The notes under the pieces were generated by a model. That model did no database searches and was not told the origin of the DNA. It saw nothing but the letters and a program-made list of their open reading frames with translations. This document shows positions 10,301-22,162 of a DNA stretch of 64,000 nt, one piece after another. The DNA is taken from positions 1 to 64,000 of the forward strand of contig JAJNNY010000053.1 in the NCBI GenBank assembly GCA_022453515.1, written 5' to 3'. The position numbers were made by a program, and so were the translations under genes. Numbering within the stretch: the stretch's first letter is position 1; each line of letters starts with the position of its first letter. Source of the stretch: Astrocystis sublimbata. Its lineage: Eukaryota; Ascomycota; Sordariomycetes; Xylariales; Xylariaceae.

Positions 10301-12550
10301 ATGGCGGAGCTCGTGATAGGATGGCAAGCTGGTCCTACTGAACGCGGTACTCTCACGCTTGTCTACAGCTGCCTAGCCACCATCTTCACCTGCACCTGGA
10401 CAGTCCTGCACCTCAATGTGCCAGGGCTCCATGATGGAGCGCTGACAAAAGCCTTACGAAAGGCAAAGTGGATGGCTATAACTATCTTATTCCCAGAATT
10501 TGTTTTTTCTAAAGCAGTTTGTGACCTACGACTAGCCCTCAGCAACCTGCGTGAGTTCGGTATTGAGCTTGAAGAAAGATATAAATACAAGCTTCAGTGG
10601 AGCGTTAAGTGGGAGGACATCATGTATGGCCAAAACCATGAGCATATCTATAGCTGGCAGGTGGATTACGGTCCGCGGGCGAGACTCCTCTATTGGGTGC
10701 TAGGACTTCAGTCACCATATGATGGAAACCGGCCGGCTGAGAAGATTGGAGAGCGTGGGGATACTGAGCAAACCCAAACGAGTTCCCGCGACGAAGAAGA
10801 ACAAGGAACCAGCCAGCACACAGCCCAGGAGGAGCAGTTGCAGTCTGGTCATCCAGAGACTGGAAGCCGTCGGAACTCCCAAGAGGGTGTGCGACATCGA
10901 AGTGATAGCAGAGGTAGTGCGTCCAACCACACGGACAATTCGATCGGCATCAAGCAAGTGGCCTCACCACGCGATAGTGGCCGCGTAGCTACCTCGGTAG
11001 AGAAAGGTGCTCCAGGAGGCCATGAAGACTTGAGAGAGCAATTGCCCGTTGAGGACGAAGGGCTTTGCGGAAACAGCAATGACAGCTTATGGGCAATTCA
11101 ACCGACCGGGATCAAATACTATACAACCCAGAATTGGACGTTGACACATGCACTCTTTGCGAACGCGGGTGGCTTGCTGTATCATCATATATCACAGGAT
11201 TCACAAGATGGACATGAAAGCCTACCCTATTACGCCATCTCAGGCACTAAACTCGGTCCCCTATATTTCTGGGTCACAGAACATCACCCGCTGCGGGGAT
11301 TAGTGCTCTCGAAACAAGATATAGAGGATAAAAGTAAAGCAGATTGGCTCCTCAAGTCCTTCACTGTTTTGCAAGTTACATGGCTTGTCTTAACGGTTCT
11401 TGTCCGAGCCGGGAACCGCCTGCTAGTGACTCAGCTTGAGATTGCAACAGTGGCTTTCTCTGTATCCGCAGTCGCCACATACGTAGCTAATTGGTGGACG
11501 CCCAAAGACGTTTCGCAACCGATACGAATACAAAAGCCGGCTATGGGGGGTGGAAAAGCAGGAGAGATTATACCGGCCCAAAAACTCGTAGGGCGTTTGA
11601 TCAATCTATCCAAGACCGAGACCCAGAAAGTCGAGAACCCGGATGATCATCGTGTTCAAAACGATGTTACCTGGATAGAAGAGGGTGTACCGTTGATCTT
11701 CAGCATAATGGCAGTATCGTCCCTCCTATTCGGCGGCCTACATCTTATTGCATGGAACTTCGAATTCCCGTCGCAAGCGGAGCTTGTATTATGGAGAGTT
11801 AGTAGTCTCACAGCCACGGCACTTCCTCTTTTTTCGTTGGGCCTAAGCCTCTGGTTGAACAATCTAGCAACTACATACCCTTATAAAAGGATAACGTCCT
11901 TTTGGTTAGAGATGCTAAAGCCCCTAGACGCATTCCCAGAAGGCTTTTGGAATGAATTTCATAACCCCGCTTTCATTTCTTTTGACTGTGATAAGCTTCA
12001 CAGTTTCTACTTCACCCCTGCCGGATCTCGCAACTTCAACGAAAAGCCGTCAAGACCTCTAAGTTGGGATCATGGGACGCAGGATCCCTATTTCCAAAAT
12101 ACCGTTGGGTTCGCCGGGAGCCTACGTGACATTCATTATAGTAGGAAACGGACCGAAGAGCAGCCGCTCAATGCCGAGAGGGTCCATGCAGTGGCTTTCA
12201 ATCTGTCGTATTTGGAGAAGCTTTGCTCTGATGGGGGTCTAGAATTTTGGGAGGATTTTGAAAGCTACCTTAGAGAGAAGTATACGGCGTCCGGGGCTTC
12301 GCTTCCCGAGACGAAATGCATATCTTATCTCTCTGGAGCAAGCTCTCGCTTTAAAGAGGGTTGCAACAGATTAGAGGCCGAAAGACGAGCCTTTGATCGA
12401 GCTTCTCGATTTCTTCTTATCAGCACCGGCACACTTTATGCTGCCTCCCGTCTGATCATTCTTGTTTTGCTATTCACATCTCTCAGGTCTGTCCCAAAAG
12501 GTGTTTACGACAATACGCCTTGGACTAGATTCCTTCCGAGTTTCTCTTAG
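10301..12550 (+). CDS. Large multi-pass membrane protein of unknown function
   Basis: Intron-less 749-aa ORF starting at the ATG 10301. The N-terminal TM (residues about 15-35) contains CTWTVLHLNVP, the opening of a widespread but uncharacterised fungal membrane-protein family that I recognise only by its look. A long hydrophilic, Glu/Gln/Ser/Arg-rich low-complexity stretch spans residues about 150-265. Further TMs lie near residues 365-405, and two more near 475-540. The C-terminal part after these has a soluble domain (CDKLHSFYFTPAG, LEFWEDFESYLREKY) and a last TM about 20 residues before the end. No enzyme motif is visible. The lack of introns contrasts with most neighbours. A TACCTAGGTACT word ends exactly at the base before the ATG. 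The function is unknown, and I do not assign one. Confidence 0.8.
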   Translation: MAELVIGWQAGPTERGTLTLVYSCLATIFTCTWTVLHLNVPGLHDGALTKALRKAKWMAITILFPEFVFSKAVCDLRLALSNLREFGIELEERYKYKLQWSVKWEDIMYGQNHEHIYSWQVDYGPRARLLYWVLGLQSPYDGNRPAEKIGERGDTEQTQTSSRDEEEQGTSQHTAQEEQLQSGHPETGSRRNSQEGVRHRSDSRGSASNHTDNSIGIKQVASPRDSGRVATSVEKGAPGGHEDLREQLPVEDEGLCGNSNDSLWAIQPTGIKYYTTQNWTLTHALFANAGGLLYHHISQDSQDGHESLPYYAISGTKLGPLYFWVTEHHPLRGLVLSKQDIEDKSKADWLLKSFTVLQVTWLVLTVLVRAGNRLLVTQLEIATVAFSVSAVATYVANWWTPKDVSQPIRIQKPAMGGGKAGEIIPAQKLVGRLINLSKTETQKVENPDDHRVQNDVTWIEEGVPLIFSIMAVSSLLFGGLHLIAWNFEFPSQAELVLWRVSSLTATALPLFSLGLSLWLNNLATTYPYKRITSFWLEMLKPLDAFPEGFWNEFHNPAFISFDCDKLHSFYFTPAGSRNFNEKPSRPLSWDHGTQDPYFQNTVGFAGSLRDIHYSRKRTEEQPLNAERVHAVAFNLSYLEKLCSDGGLEFWEDFESYLREKYTASGASLPETKCISYLSGASSRFKEGCNRLEAERRAFDRASRFLLISTGTLYAASRLIILVLLFTSLRSVPKGVYDNTPWTRFLPSFS

Positions 12551-12933
12551 TCAATTGCGTTGAAGCAATATGGGCAGCACTTAGGGGACCACGGGCTAAA
12601 CGCAGAGGTATAAGCAGAAGCAGTATGGGATTTGGAGGAGCCAAACGCAATGTCTGCCTTATCTCGTTTCTTGCACTTGATGGATGATACAATCAATGGA
12701 CCGTGCGTCGTTCTATCCGCTCTCCGAGGGTCATAGCCCCGCCATTGATATTCTCAACGCGAAAATGGTTGTTGAATTGCTTTCCCTTACGGCCTGCTTG
12801 ACAGATGACCTTCGCACATGTAATGGACAGTAACACAATCACCTAGTTTGAAGTGGTTCATGGTGTTACATGGTGTTATATTCTAAAGGGAGCTGTTATT
12901 ATACAAGGTGTTTGAACAAGGCAGAAACACGAA
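12551..12933. other. Convergent intergenic spacer
   Basis: Region between two convergent genes; presumably 3' UTRs. A short repeat 'catggtgttacatggtgttata' type duplication (around 12858-12880) is present; nothing else. Confidence 0.4.
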
Positions 12934-13798
12934 CTACTCAGTCAACACACCTCGGATGCCGTCTGAAAAAAGAAGATAAGAATACAGCACATGGAACCAT
13001 AGCAGAAATCTGGACGGCGCTAGACCACTGTTTGGGTTGCCAGCAACAGCAGAAAAGGTCATCTTAACATATTCCTCTGTCTCTGAGCCCTGCTTCACTT
13101 CATGTCGACTCACTTCGAACCGATGAGATCCGACTAAGCCTAGTCTTTCCCCACCATACGCGAAGTCTACGAACGCGTGGGGTGGCTTGGCGTGCTGCGT
13201 GTAATCACCAGGAAGCCGATCTCGCTGGGCCGGTGTCACCAAGCTAGAGTCGAGGACAAGGAAGGTCCCGAATAGCAGCGACGCAACGGATGGCGTCGCC
13301 TTTGGCGAGATAGATGATGGGTTCCATATGTCAGGGCCAACAACCAAGTCTGAGAGACTATTCTGCGATCGACTCGCAAGGGTATTCTTGATAGCTAAAG
13401 AGCATAGTCATCAGTCTCTGGTGCACTAGTACATGTACTTCGGGGCATGCAAGCTTACCTGGTATATCGGTCAACCCGCTAAATGGAAGAATGCTCAAGA
13501 GCCGCCGCTCCGGAGCAAACGCGAGACCAGAGAAGAAACCCTTCGTAAACCGGGCCAAGATCTCTTCGTCGCTGACGTTATTCTCGAACCGCTTCACCGG
13601 AATCGATAAGCTGTAGCTCTCTTGAATACCTGGATGCTTTTTCGGCGCGACAATGGATATAGAAAACGATTCGTTATGAGTTGGACTGGCCCTGTATTCG
13701 TGGTGTGCTCGATAGAAGGGTAGCAATTGAGTGGAGATTGAGAGGACCGCCAAGCCGGCTGCAGTGCAACCAATCGTGGTGAACTTGCTGATCGCCAT
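12934..13798 (-). CDS. Membrane-anchored protein of unknown function, 266 aa
   Basis: Two exons (13798-13459 and 13394-12934) joined across a 64-bp intron with GTAAGC donor, CTGAT-like branch site and TTTAG acceptor, giving 266 aa in frame. The N-terminal hydrophobic segment (residues about 8-26) looks like a signal anchor. It is followed by a lumenal or cytosolic domain with SFSISIVAPKKHPGIQESY and VKRFENNVSDEEILARFTKGFF. A second motif-like stretch is HAFVDFAYGGERLGLVGSHRFEV-like, and a hydrophobic segment near the C-terminus (FLLWFHVLYSYLLF) could be another TM. The composition and clean intron support a real gene. I do not recognise the family. Confidence 0.72.
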
Positions 13799-13891
13799 CG
13801 CTTATATAGTATGAATGCGGAGCGGCGTAGTGATTGAAATACGTGAACAGCAAAGAGTCAATTACCTCGACCTCGTTGTCGTCGTCGTTAT

Positions 13892-14636
13892 TTAAGTCTC
13901 TCTTATTTTCGTTGATGGCGCGAGGAATCGAGTCATAGCTTGGCGAGCTTGTTCGGTGAGCGCGTGATGCTGAATTACGAAGCCCCGCAAACGCCGACTT
14001 GCGCGTAGGAGGGAAATGCCGTATCTAGGGACAACTTGAGCGACTCCCAAATGATACCTCTTTGGCAACTGAGATATATGAGTCACGTTGAAACGCTTCA
14101 AAGCGAGAGTGCTTCATTTTGAGAATGCGCTTCCGAACCCTGTTGTTGACGATATGTGGCTCCAGACCAGCATCTTCCGACCTCCACCACGTCGAAACAC
14201 AGATTCTGGACAAGAATCTCGTTGCGAAAGTTCGATTGGTATGAAGTTCAGCAATAGTAGCGATATACACGACCTCGGCGTCGGAAAAACCCTTGGGACC
14301 TTCATTCCACCGTGCACCGTCCGTTCGTAAATCCACACGCAACTATCACCTTCGGCTTTCATAAACGGTACCAGCTGTTGAACCAAATGCTCGCGCATGC
14401 AGGGGAAAGGAGATTGCGCGGTGGCAGGCCAGGCTGTCACTCGCCGATCAGACATGGCAGCTCGACGCCGAACTGGACCTCGAGCAGAAAGTCGATCTTG
14501 ACGAGCACTTGAGAGGGTATGGCAAGTGAATCAAGCCCGGGATGAGCGTGCGGTTCATTCCTATGAAACGAGGAAGGCAGCAGCTTTTCTCAACACCAAG
14601 AGCAAATGCGTTGAGACGAGGACTCCGATACGACAA
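13892..14636 (-). pseudogene. Possible degenerate coding region
   Basis: On the minus strand, protein-like segments occur in different frames within 750 bp: SYRSPRLNAFALGVEK, then SQVLVKIDFLLEVQFGVELP ending in a stop, then WNEGPKGFSDAEVVYIATIA, and finally ALTEQARQAMTRFLAP. No set of canonical introns that I could find joins them. Several in-frame stops in one frame are TGA or TAG, as C-to-T changes would give. I cannot name the ancestor. The call could simply be wrong. Confidence 0.25.
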
Positions 14637-17600
14637 AATAATTCATCTTTTCACGTCTCTTCAAATCTAGGGTCGTATATCACATGATATTAACGTACCG
14701 GCGTTATCTCTGTATGACCATGAGTGCATTCTGGACTGATGACGATTCGAAGCGAATTGATGATTATTGACTTGACAGGCTACACACTTACTTCGTCCTC
14801 GCTGTTTTCAGGGTCATATCAATCGCCAAGAAACAAGCGTGCTGCTAGTCGTCGTTCACGGATCTTGCAGTTGGCTATCTACTGTCGACAAGTAACACAA
14901 CATGCCAAGCCGACCTGTCAAAACGGCATGTGTGCGTAAATCCAATGATGATCGTCGTGAAGTATCACAAGATGTGAGTTCCTGCACGACATTTCATCTC
15001 TTATCGCCTTCCTGAGAATACCCTCTTGTGCGAGTTGTTGCTGCGCTGCAACCACACTTCAACCTCGATGCAAAAGCTTACCTCTGCCTCTGACAGTGCA
15101 TATGGGATGCGCTGCACATCTGAGAAACACCTTCGATACTCGATAAAATCCAGGGCGTGGCATCTGCTAGGATCTGTGGGCTAAAACTGTGTGATCGCAG
15201 GCATCCGATGGGCGCTTTGCTATACTTGACGATCAATAGACAGGCTACAGCACTCCAATATAAGCCGTCAATGATGTGTCAGTTTCTGTATTATATCGAC
15301 TTGTTCCTTGCGAGAATATATCGGCCCATAGAAGAGCAATGGCTATCAGCCTAGACAGGCCCACCTCGAGGCCTCCATCGCTTAGGGACGAAGATTGAAT
15401 TGGCATATTCAAGAAGCGAATTGGGGTTCCGTAAGCCAAGACAATCGATTGTCTTGGAAGAAGTCTAGACTTTCGCAAAAAGGATCCCAGATTTTCACAA
15501 TTGGATTTGGACCCGGGTCTGTCCGAACTCGTTTTTCTGAGCTTTGATGTCTGTATCGGAAGGAATGCTTGGCGCTACACCGCATACGCACCCCCATGTT
15601 GTGGTAGTCATTGATGCTGGCGCAGTTTTTAGGTATCGTGACTTCTCTTTCGTCAAAGCACTACCAAAGAATTGGTCATACGAGCCGCTAAGGAGTCCTG
15701 CCGAGAAGCCTAGCGGGAGGCGCACCGCACAGTCGAAGAAAAATAAGAAAAGCTAGAATGTCACGATGGTATTGCGCTGACTATTATTAGCTAACAAAAA
15801 GCTGAAATGACAGCCAGCTAGAGTCCTGGACGTGTTGTCACAGCAAAAGCCCAAAGGCGAGAAAGGCACTAACTCGCGTACGGCATAACGTAGTTCCCAA
15901 TAGCCGGGTCGATAACTCAACCCTGCCCGCCCTGCCCCTTGGCTTTGCCTAGGTACCCGCTGCCCAGCCTATCGGTCATGTTCCCCAGAAAGTCGGGTAA
16001 ACTCGGAGAGAGGCAGCACGAGTTCCTTTCGGCCAGCCGCGGGACGTTAACACGGGGTAGTCGCCTCGGTACGTACTGTTCTGCCACTGCGAAAGGATCT
16101 ACAGTACATGTCAATGCTGCGTAAAAACGCGGCGCAATGCGGTGTAGCCTGTCGCATGCGCCACGACGAGACACGGCATGCTTGGCTACTGGGTTCATTC
16201 AAAAGTTGATGGTCTAGAATGTTAGCTGGAAGGCATTTCGCTAAAATTCTCGATACTCAACCCCAAGTATGGTGAACTGCATCTGACCTCCAGCCTCTAG
16301 CTTCGTCGGTGAGCGTTCTAGCAGTCAGTGGCTTATCGAAAAGCGCTAGATGAGATCGACTGCTTGCATACGCTACAGTACGTTTGAATCCTACTGGGTA
16401 GGATGTTCCATGATAAACCGGCTATGTACAATGCTGCAATGCATTGACATCATCGGACATACATGATCACCAGCCGGACAAGCGGGTAGAAGTATTTTCA
16501 AGTACAGGCCACGTCTAGTGAAACAGGATCGTGTTCCGTGGATCACTCTGCCGACAGAAACTAAACAATTACTCAACCGATATCGTCAACATGCAACAAC
16601 AACGTGTGCTGACCTGGACCTTGTCTTGCGCGTGGCTTAGACATCATCGTGCCTATGAAAAAGAGATGCGAAGGCTCCTGATTGGTCGCTTGTAAGTCGA
16701 GCCGGATGCTAAGATATGCCTGGTGACATAATTCGAAGCCAGCAACATTGAATTCTGAGCTCATACATAGTACTCGCCGCGGTGTCTTGTTTGACTTATA
16801 CTTACGTTTGTAATAACTACGGTTTGGAACCGACTGCTCTTGATGTGACATTCTGAATGAGTGCTGTCCAGTTATCACAGGGTAAAGTAAGTGCCAATGC
16901 CTCGGCATGGCGCTCGCTGGCTGGTTGATAAAAATTCGTATCGATAGCTGGGTGCTTACCCAAAGTAGCCCCCCTCGCCCCTCACCCCGCCATGTTCTCC
17001 AAATCACAAGATGCAGCAAACGCCACGAGCTTAGCTCCATCACGATAGGATAGGCGCGCTCAGACTTCTCTATCGGGATTGCATGTACCATAGTGCTGTA
17101 TTGTCGTTAACGCCCTGTTTCTCCATCTGGCGAGAAAAGCGTTCTGTCGCAGGAAGGCCCGCAACAGCTGATAACTACGTAATCCAGCATGAAAGCAGGA
17201 ATGATCTGGAGCTCAAGACCGTCTGGTGCTCTACGGTAACTTCTTGAAGCACATGTGAATTGATGAAGAGGAAGGGACCTTGCATAGCCGCAACGTCGCC
17301 GCAACGCCGAGATCTCCATGCCACGGAAAACAACCCGCGCTGTGATACCACGGTGCTGTTCTCAGGTTTCAGATAATCAACGAAAGCGACTGCTGCCATT
17401 GGTGAGCTCAGAACCTGGGGTTATGGGAAAACACGGGCGAGCACGGGAGATGTGTCGACCCCATTTCTATCTCCATCCTGACCCCAAATCGCCAAAAAAA
17501 GCCAAAAGCGGCGGCTGGTCACGGGCGACCCCTGCATGATTTGCACCCGCATCAGGCGAGTCGGGCCACAACTGCCTGGGCAGACGCAGCGATGCAGTGA

Positions 17601-17810
17601 AGGCAGCTCGGCAGCAGTGGTGGGTAGGGAGCAAGGGGAGCCCATGGGGAGGTAGGTAGCTGGAGATGTGGGCTGGTGAGCTGGGTCGTGATCCGCCTTT
17701 GATCCGCCATTACGATTTTGTCCGATCTGGGGGGCACACGCCTCTCCAGACAGACTCCGGGATTCACTCGCCTCACGCCTCACGCCCCCCCCGTCCCCAA
17801 ACTCACCCCA

Positions 17811-17861
17811 CACCACATCCACATCCAACATCCACATCCCATAACCGCATCCCATAACCGC
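17811..17861. repeat. C-rich short direct repeats in PEPCK upstream region
   Basis: CCACATCC words are followed by two copies of cccataaccgc spaced 13 bp apart (17838 and 17851). This CT/CA-rich tract about 0.7 kb before the PEPCK ATG is typical of strongly expressed fungal promoters and leaders. Confidence 0.45.
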
Positions 17862-18569
17862 CCCTTAGCCTTACCGTTGCCGCCAACTTACACTAGCCGT
17901 AGCCGACTAGCTGTCACCGGCCTAGAGAGTCGCACCCTCGCGACAAAGAGGCCGTTGTTCCAGCTAGGCCGCCTAGGTACCGCTATGCTCGCCAGTTCCC
18001 GACCTTGCAGGGGTCTCCGTGTGACTTGCTCCGATTTGAATTCGTCACTTTTGATGCCGTCAATGTCAGAAACCATCGTAGGCCAGTCGAATGGCTTCAA
18101 TTGTCGTCACCGGCTCCACAGGCCCTCCAGCCCGTCCTCGACTTCCCCGTCTCGTTCCTATATATCTTCGGCCTCGCTCCATAGTTAGGTCGGGTCGCTA
18201 TCTAAACACCATCCACTGTGCCGATTACTCGTCGTCAGCTCCATATTATCGTGCAAAAAACCTTCCGTTCCTATCCGCTTTGAGTTCAGCCGCCAACCGA
18301 CGAACCCAGACTACCACGCAGACTACCACGCTCCAGCAAAGTTTAAGAACCATAAGAACCATGCCTAGCCCCGTCAAACGAACAGCTTCTCCTTACCACG
18401 ACCCAACTGTGAAAGGACCAAAGTCTCAACAACTAAGCTCTGGTCTATCCCGCTACCCCCTAAATAACGACAAGAGTGAGTTTCTAGCCTTGTTCTTTGT
18501 CCCCTTCTCTACCAAAACCCTCCCCTCCCTCAACCTCTCACCCTTAGCTTCGCCAAAAACTGACAAACC

Positions 18570-21157
18570 ATGGTTGCAGTGATTCCCAACAACAAGGTCA
18601 ACAAGACCGCCCTTCACCCTGGCGGTGTTGAGTGAGTCCATCTTCTCCAAAACAACGGCCTCGGACAACTAAGGCTGACTATTTACCCCCTTCAAGGCCA
18701 GCACGTGAGAGAGAACACACAGAACTTGGTATGTAGTCCCCTTGATACTCCAACCCATCTGAGCATTTGGGACTTCGCTAACACATACTACAGAGGAAGA
18801 ACTCCACGAGAAGGCACACATCGACTACGACAGAGTCGCCATCGTGCGTGTCAACCCTCCACACACACGCCAGAAATTCCCAAGCTAACCAACAATCAAC
18901 AGATTCCCAACCCTTCTGTTGCTGCCCTGTACGAAGATGCTCTTGTCTACGAAGAGGGTTCAGCCATTGCCTCGAGCGGTGCCTTAACTGCCTACTCCGG
19001 CGCGAAGACTGGCCGGTCACCTTCAGATAAGCGCATTGTGAAGGAGCCATCATCAGAAAAGGACATCTGGTTCGTCAAACTTCTCCCATTTCATCGAAAT
19101 GACTATGTACTTACCAATCTTCCATAGGTGGGGACCAGTCAACAAGCCCATGGCTCCAGAGGTAAGACAAGACACCTATTACGATTGCCCAGACCTTTGT
19201 TTGCAAAATTTGTCGTTTGCCCATCCCGTCGTTGTATTTTCGACGGTTGCATGCACATGCATATCCCAATTCAGCTGTCTCACCCTCCTTCCTGGCATTT
19301 TCCACCTCGGCTTTCGCGAACCTCGTAGTGAGGGAAAACCTACGTCACGATGAGAACTCGTTCCCCCAGTTCGTCCGTTTCCTCGGTATCCATCACGGCA
19401 ACGTGACCTGGGGAAGTTTGACGGGGTAAAGCTGCGCTGCCCAGATCGGTCCATGTTACCGAAACTGGGGAGACCCCTGTTCGTGGCGTCATCCAAGCAG
19501 CGCTTCGCATGCTTTCGCGGCAATGTGCGGCTACCCTTTGCCAAGGCTGTTTTCATCCCCACTTCGGCACGCTTGTCGGGTCTGGCCTGTGATTGATCTG
19601 GATGTCTGGGCTCTACGCCCCATAGTTCCACAGATCCTCTTCCCTTCGCGCGGCATGATTTGACAATGACTCGCATTCACATCTTCTATTTGCGTCACAC
19701 GTCACACGACAGAATTGGTCTTGAGTCGCAGCAGTCGATACTAACATGGCGTTATTAGGTCTGGAAAATCAACCGCGAACGTGCTGTCGACTATCTGAAC
19801 ACGAGGTCGAGAATCTACGTTATTGATGGTTATGCTGGCTGGGACGAGAAGTACAGAATCCGCGTCCGTGTCATCTGCGCTCGTGCCTACCATGCCCTGT
19901 TCATGAGGAACATGCTCATCCGCCCTCCCCGTGAGGAGCTCGAGCACTTCCACCCCGACTACACAATCTACAATGCCGGCACTTTCCCCGCCAACCGCTT
20001 CACGGAAGGCATGACCTCGGGCACCTCTGTCGCCATTAACTTTGCCGAGAAGGAGATGGTCATCTTGGGTACGGAATACGCCGGCGAGATGAAGAAGGGT
20101 GTTTTCACTGTCTTGTTCTACGAGATGCCCGTCATCCACAACGTATTAACGTTGCACTCATCCGCCAACGAGGGCAAGAATGGCGATGTCACTCTCTTCT
20201 TTGGTCTGTCCGGAACGGGCAAGACTACCCTCTCTGCCGACCCCAACCGCGCATTGATCGGCGACGACGAGCACTGCTGGAGCGAACGTGGTGTTTTCAA
20301 CATCGAGGGTGGTTGCTACGCCAAGACCATTGGTCTTTCTGCCGAGAAGGAGCCTGATATTTTCAACGCCATCCGCTTCGGTTCGGTTCTTGAGAACGTG
20401 GTCTTCGACCAGGACACGAGAGAAGTCGACTATGACGATGCCACCCTTACCGAGAACACCCGATGGTAAGAATTGCTACCCTTCATTTACCGTTCAACCA
20501 GTCGCTAATCTGTCCTGCAGTGCCTACCCTATTGAGTACATCAGCAACGCCAAGATCCCGTGTCTGTCGGAGAACCACCCCAGCAACATCATTCTATTGA
20601 CTTGTGACGCCCGCGGTGTACTGCCACCAATTTCCAAGCTGAACAGCGCGCAAACCATGTTCCACTTCATTTCCGGCTACACGTCCAAGATGGCCGGTAC
20701 CGAGGAAGGTGTCACGGAACCTCAAGCGACCTTCTCGTCTTGCTTCGCCCAACCGTTCCTGGCCCTCCACCCTATGCGCTACGCCAAGATGCTGGCAGAC
20801 AAGATCGAGCACCACAAGGCCAATGCCTGGCTGCTCAACACCGGCTGGGTCGGGGCCGGCTACGTGCACGGTGGCAAACGCTGCCCTCTCAAGTATACAC
20901 GCGCGATCCTAGACGCCATTCACTCGGGCGAGCTCGCCAAGGCCGAGTATGAGACATACGAGGTGTTCAACCTGTCGGTGCCCAAGTCGTGTCCCAAGGT
21001 GCCGGATGAGCTGCTGAACCCCAAGACGGCCTGGACGGCCGGCGCGGACAGCTTCGACAAGGAGGTCCGCAAGCTGGGCGGCCTCTTTGTCGACAACTTC
21101 AAGCAGTACGAAGACGAGGCGACGGACGAGGTCAAGGCGGCCGCACCCGTGGTCTAA
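18570..21157 (+). CDS. acuF: Phosphoenolpyruvate carboxykinase (ATP)
   Basis: Converts oxaloacetate and ATP to phosphoenolpyruvate, ADP and CO2, the committing step of gluconeogenesis on acetate, lipids or amino acids; fungal forms are usually cytosolic (acuF/acu-6/PCK1). Seven exons (18570-18631, 18697-18728, 18794-18843, 18903-19069, 19128-19161, 19759-20465, 20521-21157) give 562 aa, normal for the family. Landmarks are [24 protein letters not shown], the substrate Arg region [24 protein letters not shown], the P-loop [13 protein letters not shown], the metal/ATP motif IGDDEHCW, the ENVVFD strand and TENTRCAYPIEYI. The ATG 18570 has a strong context (caaaccATGG). A GTGAGT...CTGAC...CAG intron (18476-18579) would remove it and splice an upstream ATG in frame, so the N-terminus is uncertain. 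The intron 19162-19758 is 597 bp, several times longer than the others. CreA-like CTGGGG words lie upstream (17415, 17727), consistent with glucose repression. Confidence 0.95.
19162..19758 (+). other. Unusually long (597-bp) PEPCK intron
   Basis: Begins with the donor GTAAGA and ends ACTAAC...TTATTAG; the exons on both sides join as [12 protein letters not shown] in frame. Every other intron in this gene is 50-110 bp. I found no ORF, terminal repeat or convincing snoRNA box set inside. Confidence 0.7.
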
Positions 21158-22131
21158 GAAAGAGTGAAGTCGATCACAAAACGCACAAGCGACGGCGCAA
21201 ATTTGGACTTTTGATTCAATAATGATGATTCACGCAAACAAACGCATATACCACCTATTTTCTCAGTAGGTCTTCCGCCTTCGAAGAGTTTATTTTTATA
21301 AACAAACGGGTAAATGTGCCGAGGGGTCGGCACCCGAGGGTGGGCCGAAGCGAAACGCTCCATATGCATTCATTACTTAGATAAACCTTGTACGCACGCA
21401 TCGTTGTGGTTGGTTGGTTATTTTTCTTCTTCGCCACTTGAGAAGATTTGGCATGAGTCTGTCGGTCTAGGAGAAGCAGCTTCCAGAGTAGAGAGCTTGC
21501 TGGCTGTATTATCTTTTTTTCTTCTTAGTATAATTGATTACCATCATATCTGGTGGATTGAAACAAAATACCTCGCTGCTTTGATCTCGTGCAATGTCTG
21601 CTTTGTGAGAAATTGAACTAACCCGGGAAATTGGAAACCCGATCATAGAACAAATACGCTTATGATTACTTTAGTAGTACGTTAGGTTGGGAATGATGCT
21701 GTCCTGAACATGGGCTTCCACTCCAAATTAGAGAGGGCTGGGATGTGGTAGGAGTTCAGCCTTATGGTGAAGGCGAAGCAAGATTGAGCAAGATTGAGTG
21801 CAGTGTGTGGTTCTAGGTCCCGAGTAATACGGCTTTGTGCAGGCGGGATGAGATACCGATGCACTTGAACGTCGTCATCTTGGACATTGACACTTATGTC
21901 ACAAGATGATTAAAGCTTGTTAAAGTTAAAGGGATGGAAAACATGCATGAACATAAAGTGTTTGGGAGCCTTGATCGACTATGGACTCGTAATCGATAGG
22001 GAACATTGGATCAGCTATCAGCTGCATACCTGTACCTAGCCCGGCGGTGGAAGCATTTAATGACCATTGCCACCTATTCATACCAGCTAGTACTATACAA
22101 AACCAGGCCTTCCACAGTAAATTATTTAGTA

Positions 22132-22162
<31 letters not shown>

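Larger units (their letters stand above)
13799..18569. other. Gene-poor stretch upstream of PEPCK
   Basis: A 4.8-kb stretch without a confident intact gene. It holds a possible decayed gene (13892-14636, listed separately) and scattered short ORFs, e.g. 15544-15756 (+, 70 codons with a Lys-rich C-terminus) and 16573-17091 (-, 172 codons of unconvincing composition). The last 1.2 kb is C/T-rich, as expected of the promoter and 5' leader of the PEPCK gene. Confidence 0.4.

Noticed and set aside
16573..17091. 172-codon minus-strand ORF
   Set aside because: Composition lacks domain or TM logic, no intron structure, and it overlaps other open frames; probably chance in a gene-poor stretch.
18091..18582. 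Stand-alone gene before PEPCK
   Set aside because: The open frame is in a C-rich leader and ends inside the PEPCK start region. It is better explained as leader/uORF or an N-terminal extension.
22136..22162. Retroelement insertion suggested by the T27 run
   Set aside because: No reverse-transcriptase-like sequence or target-site duplication flanks it.
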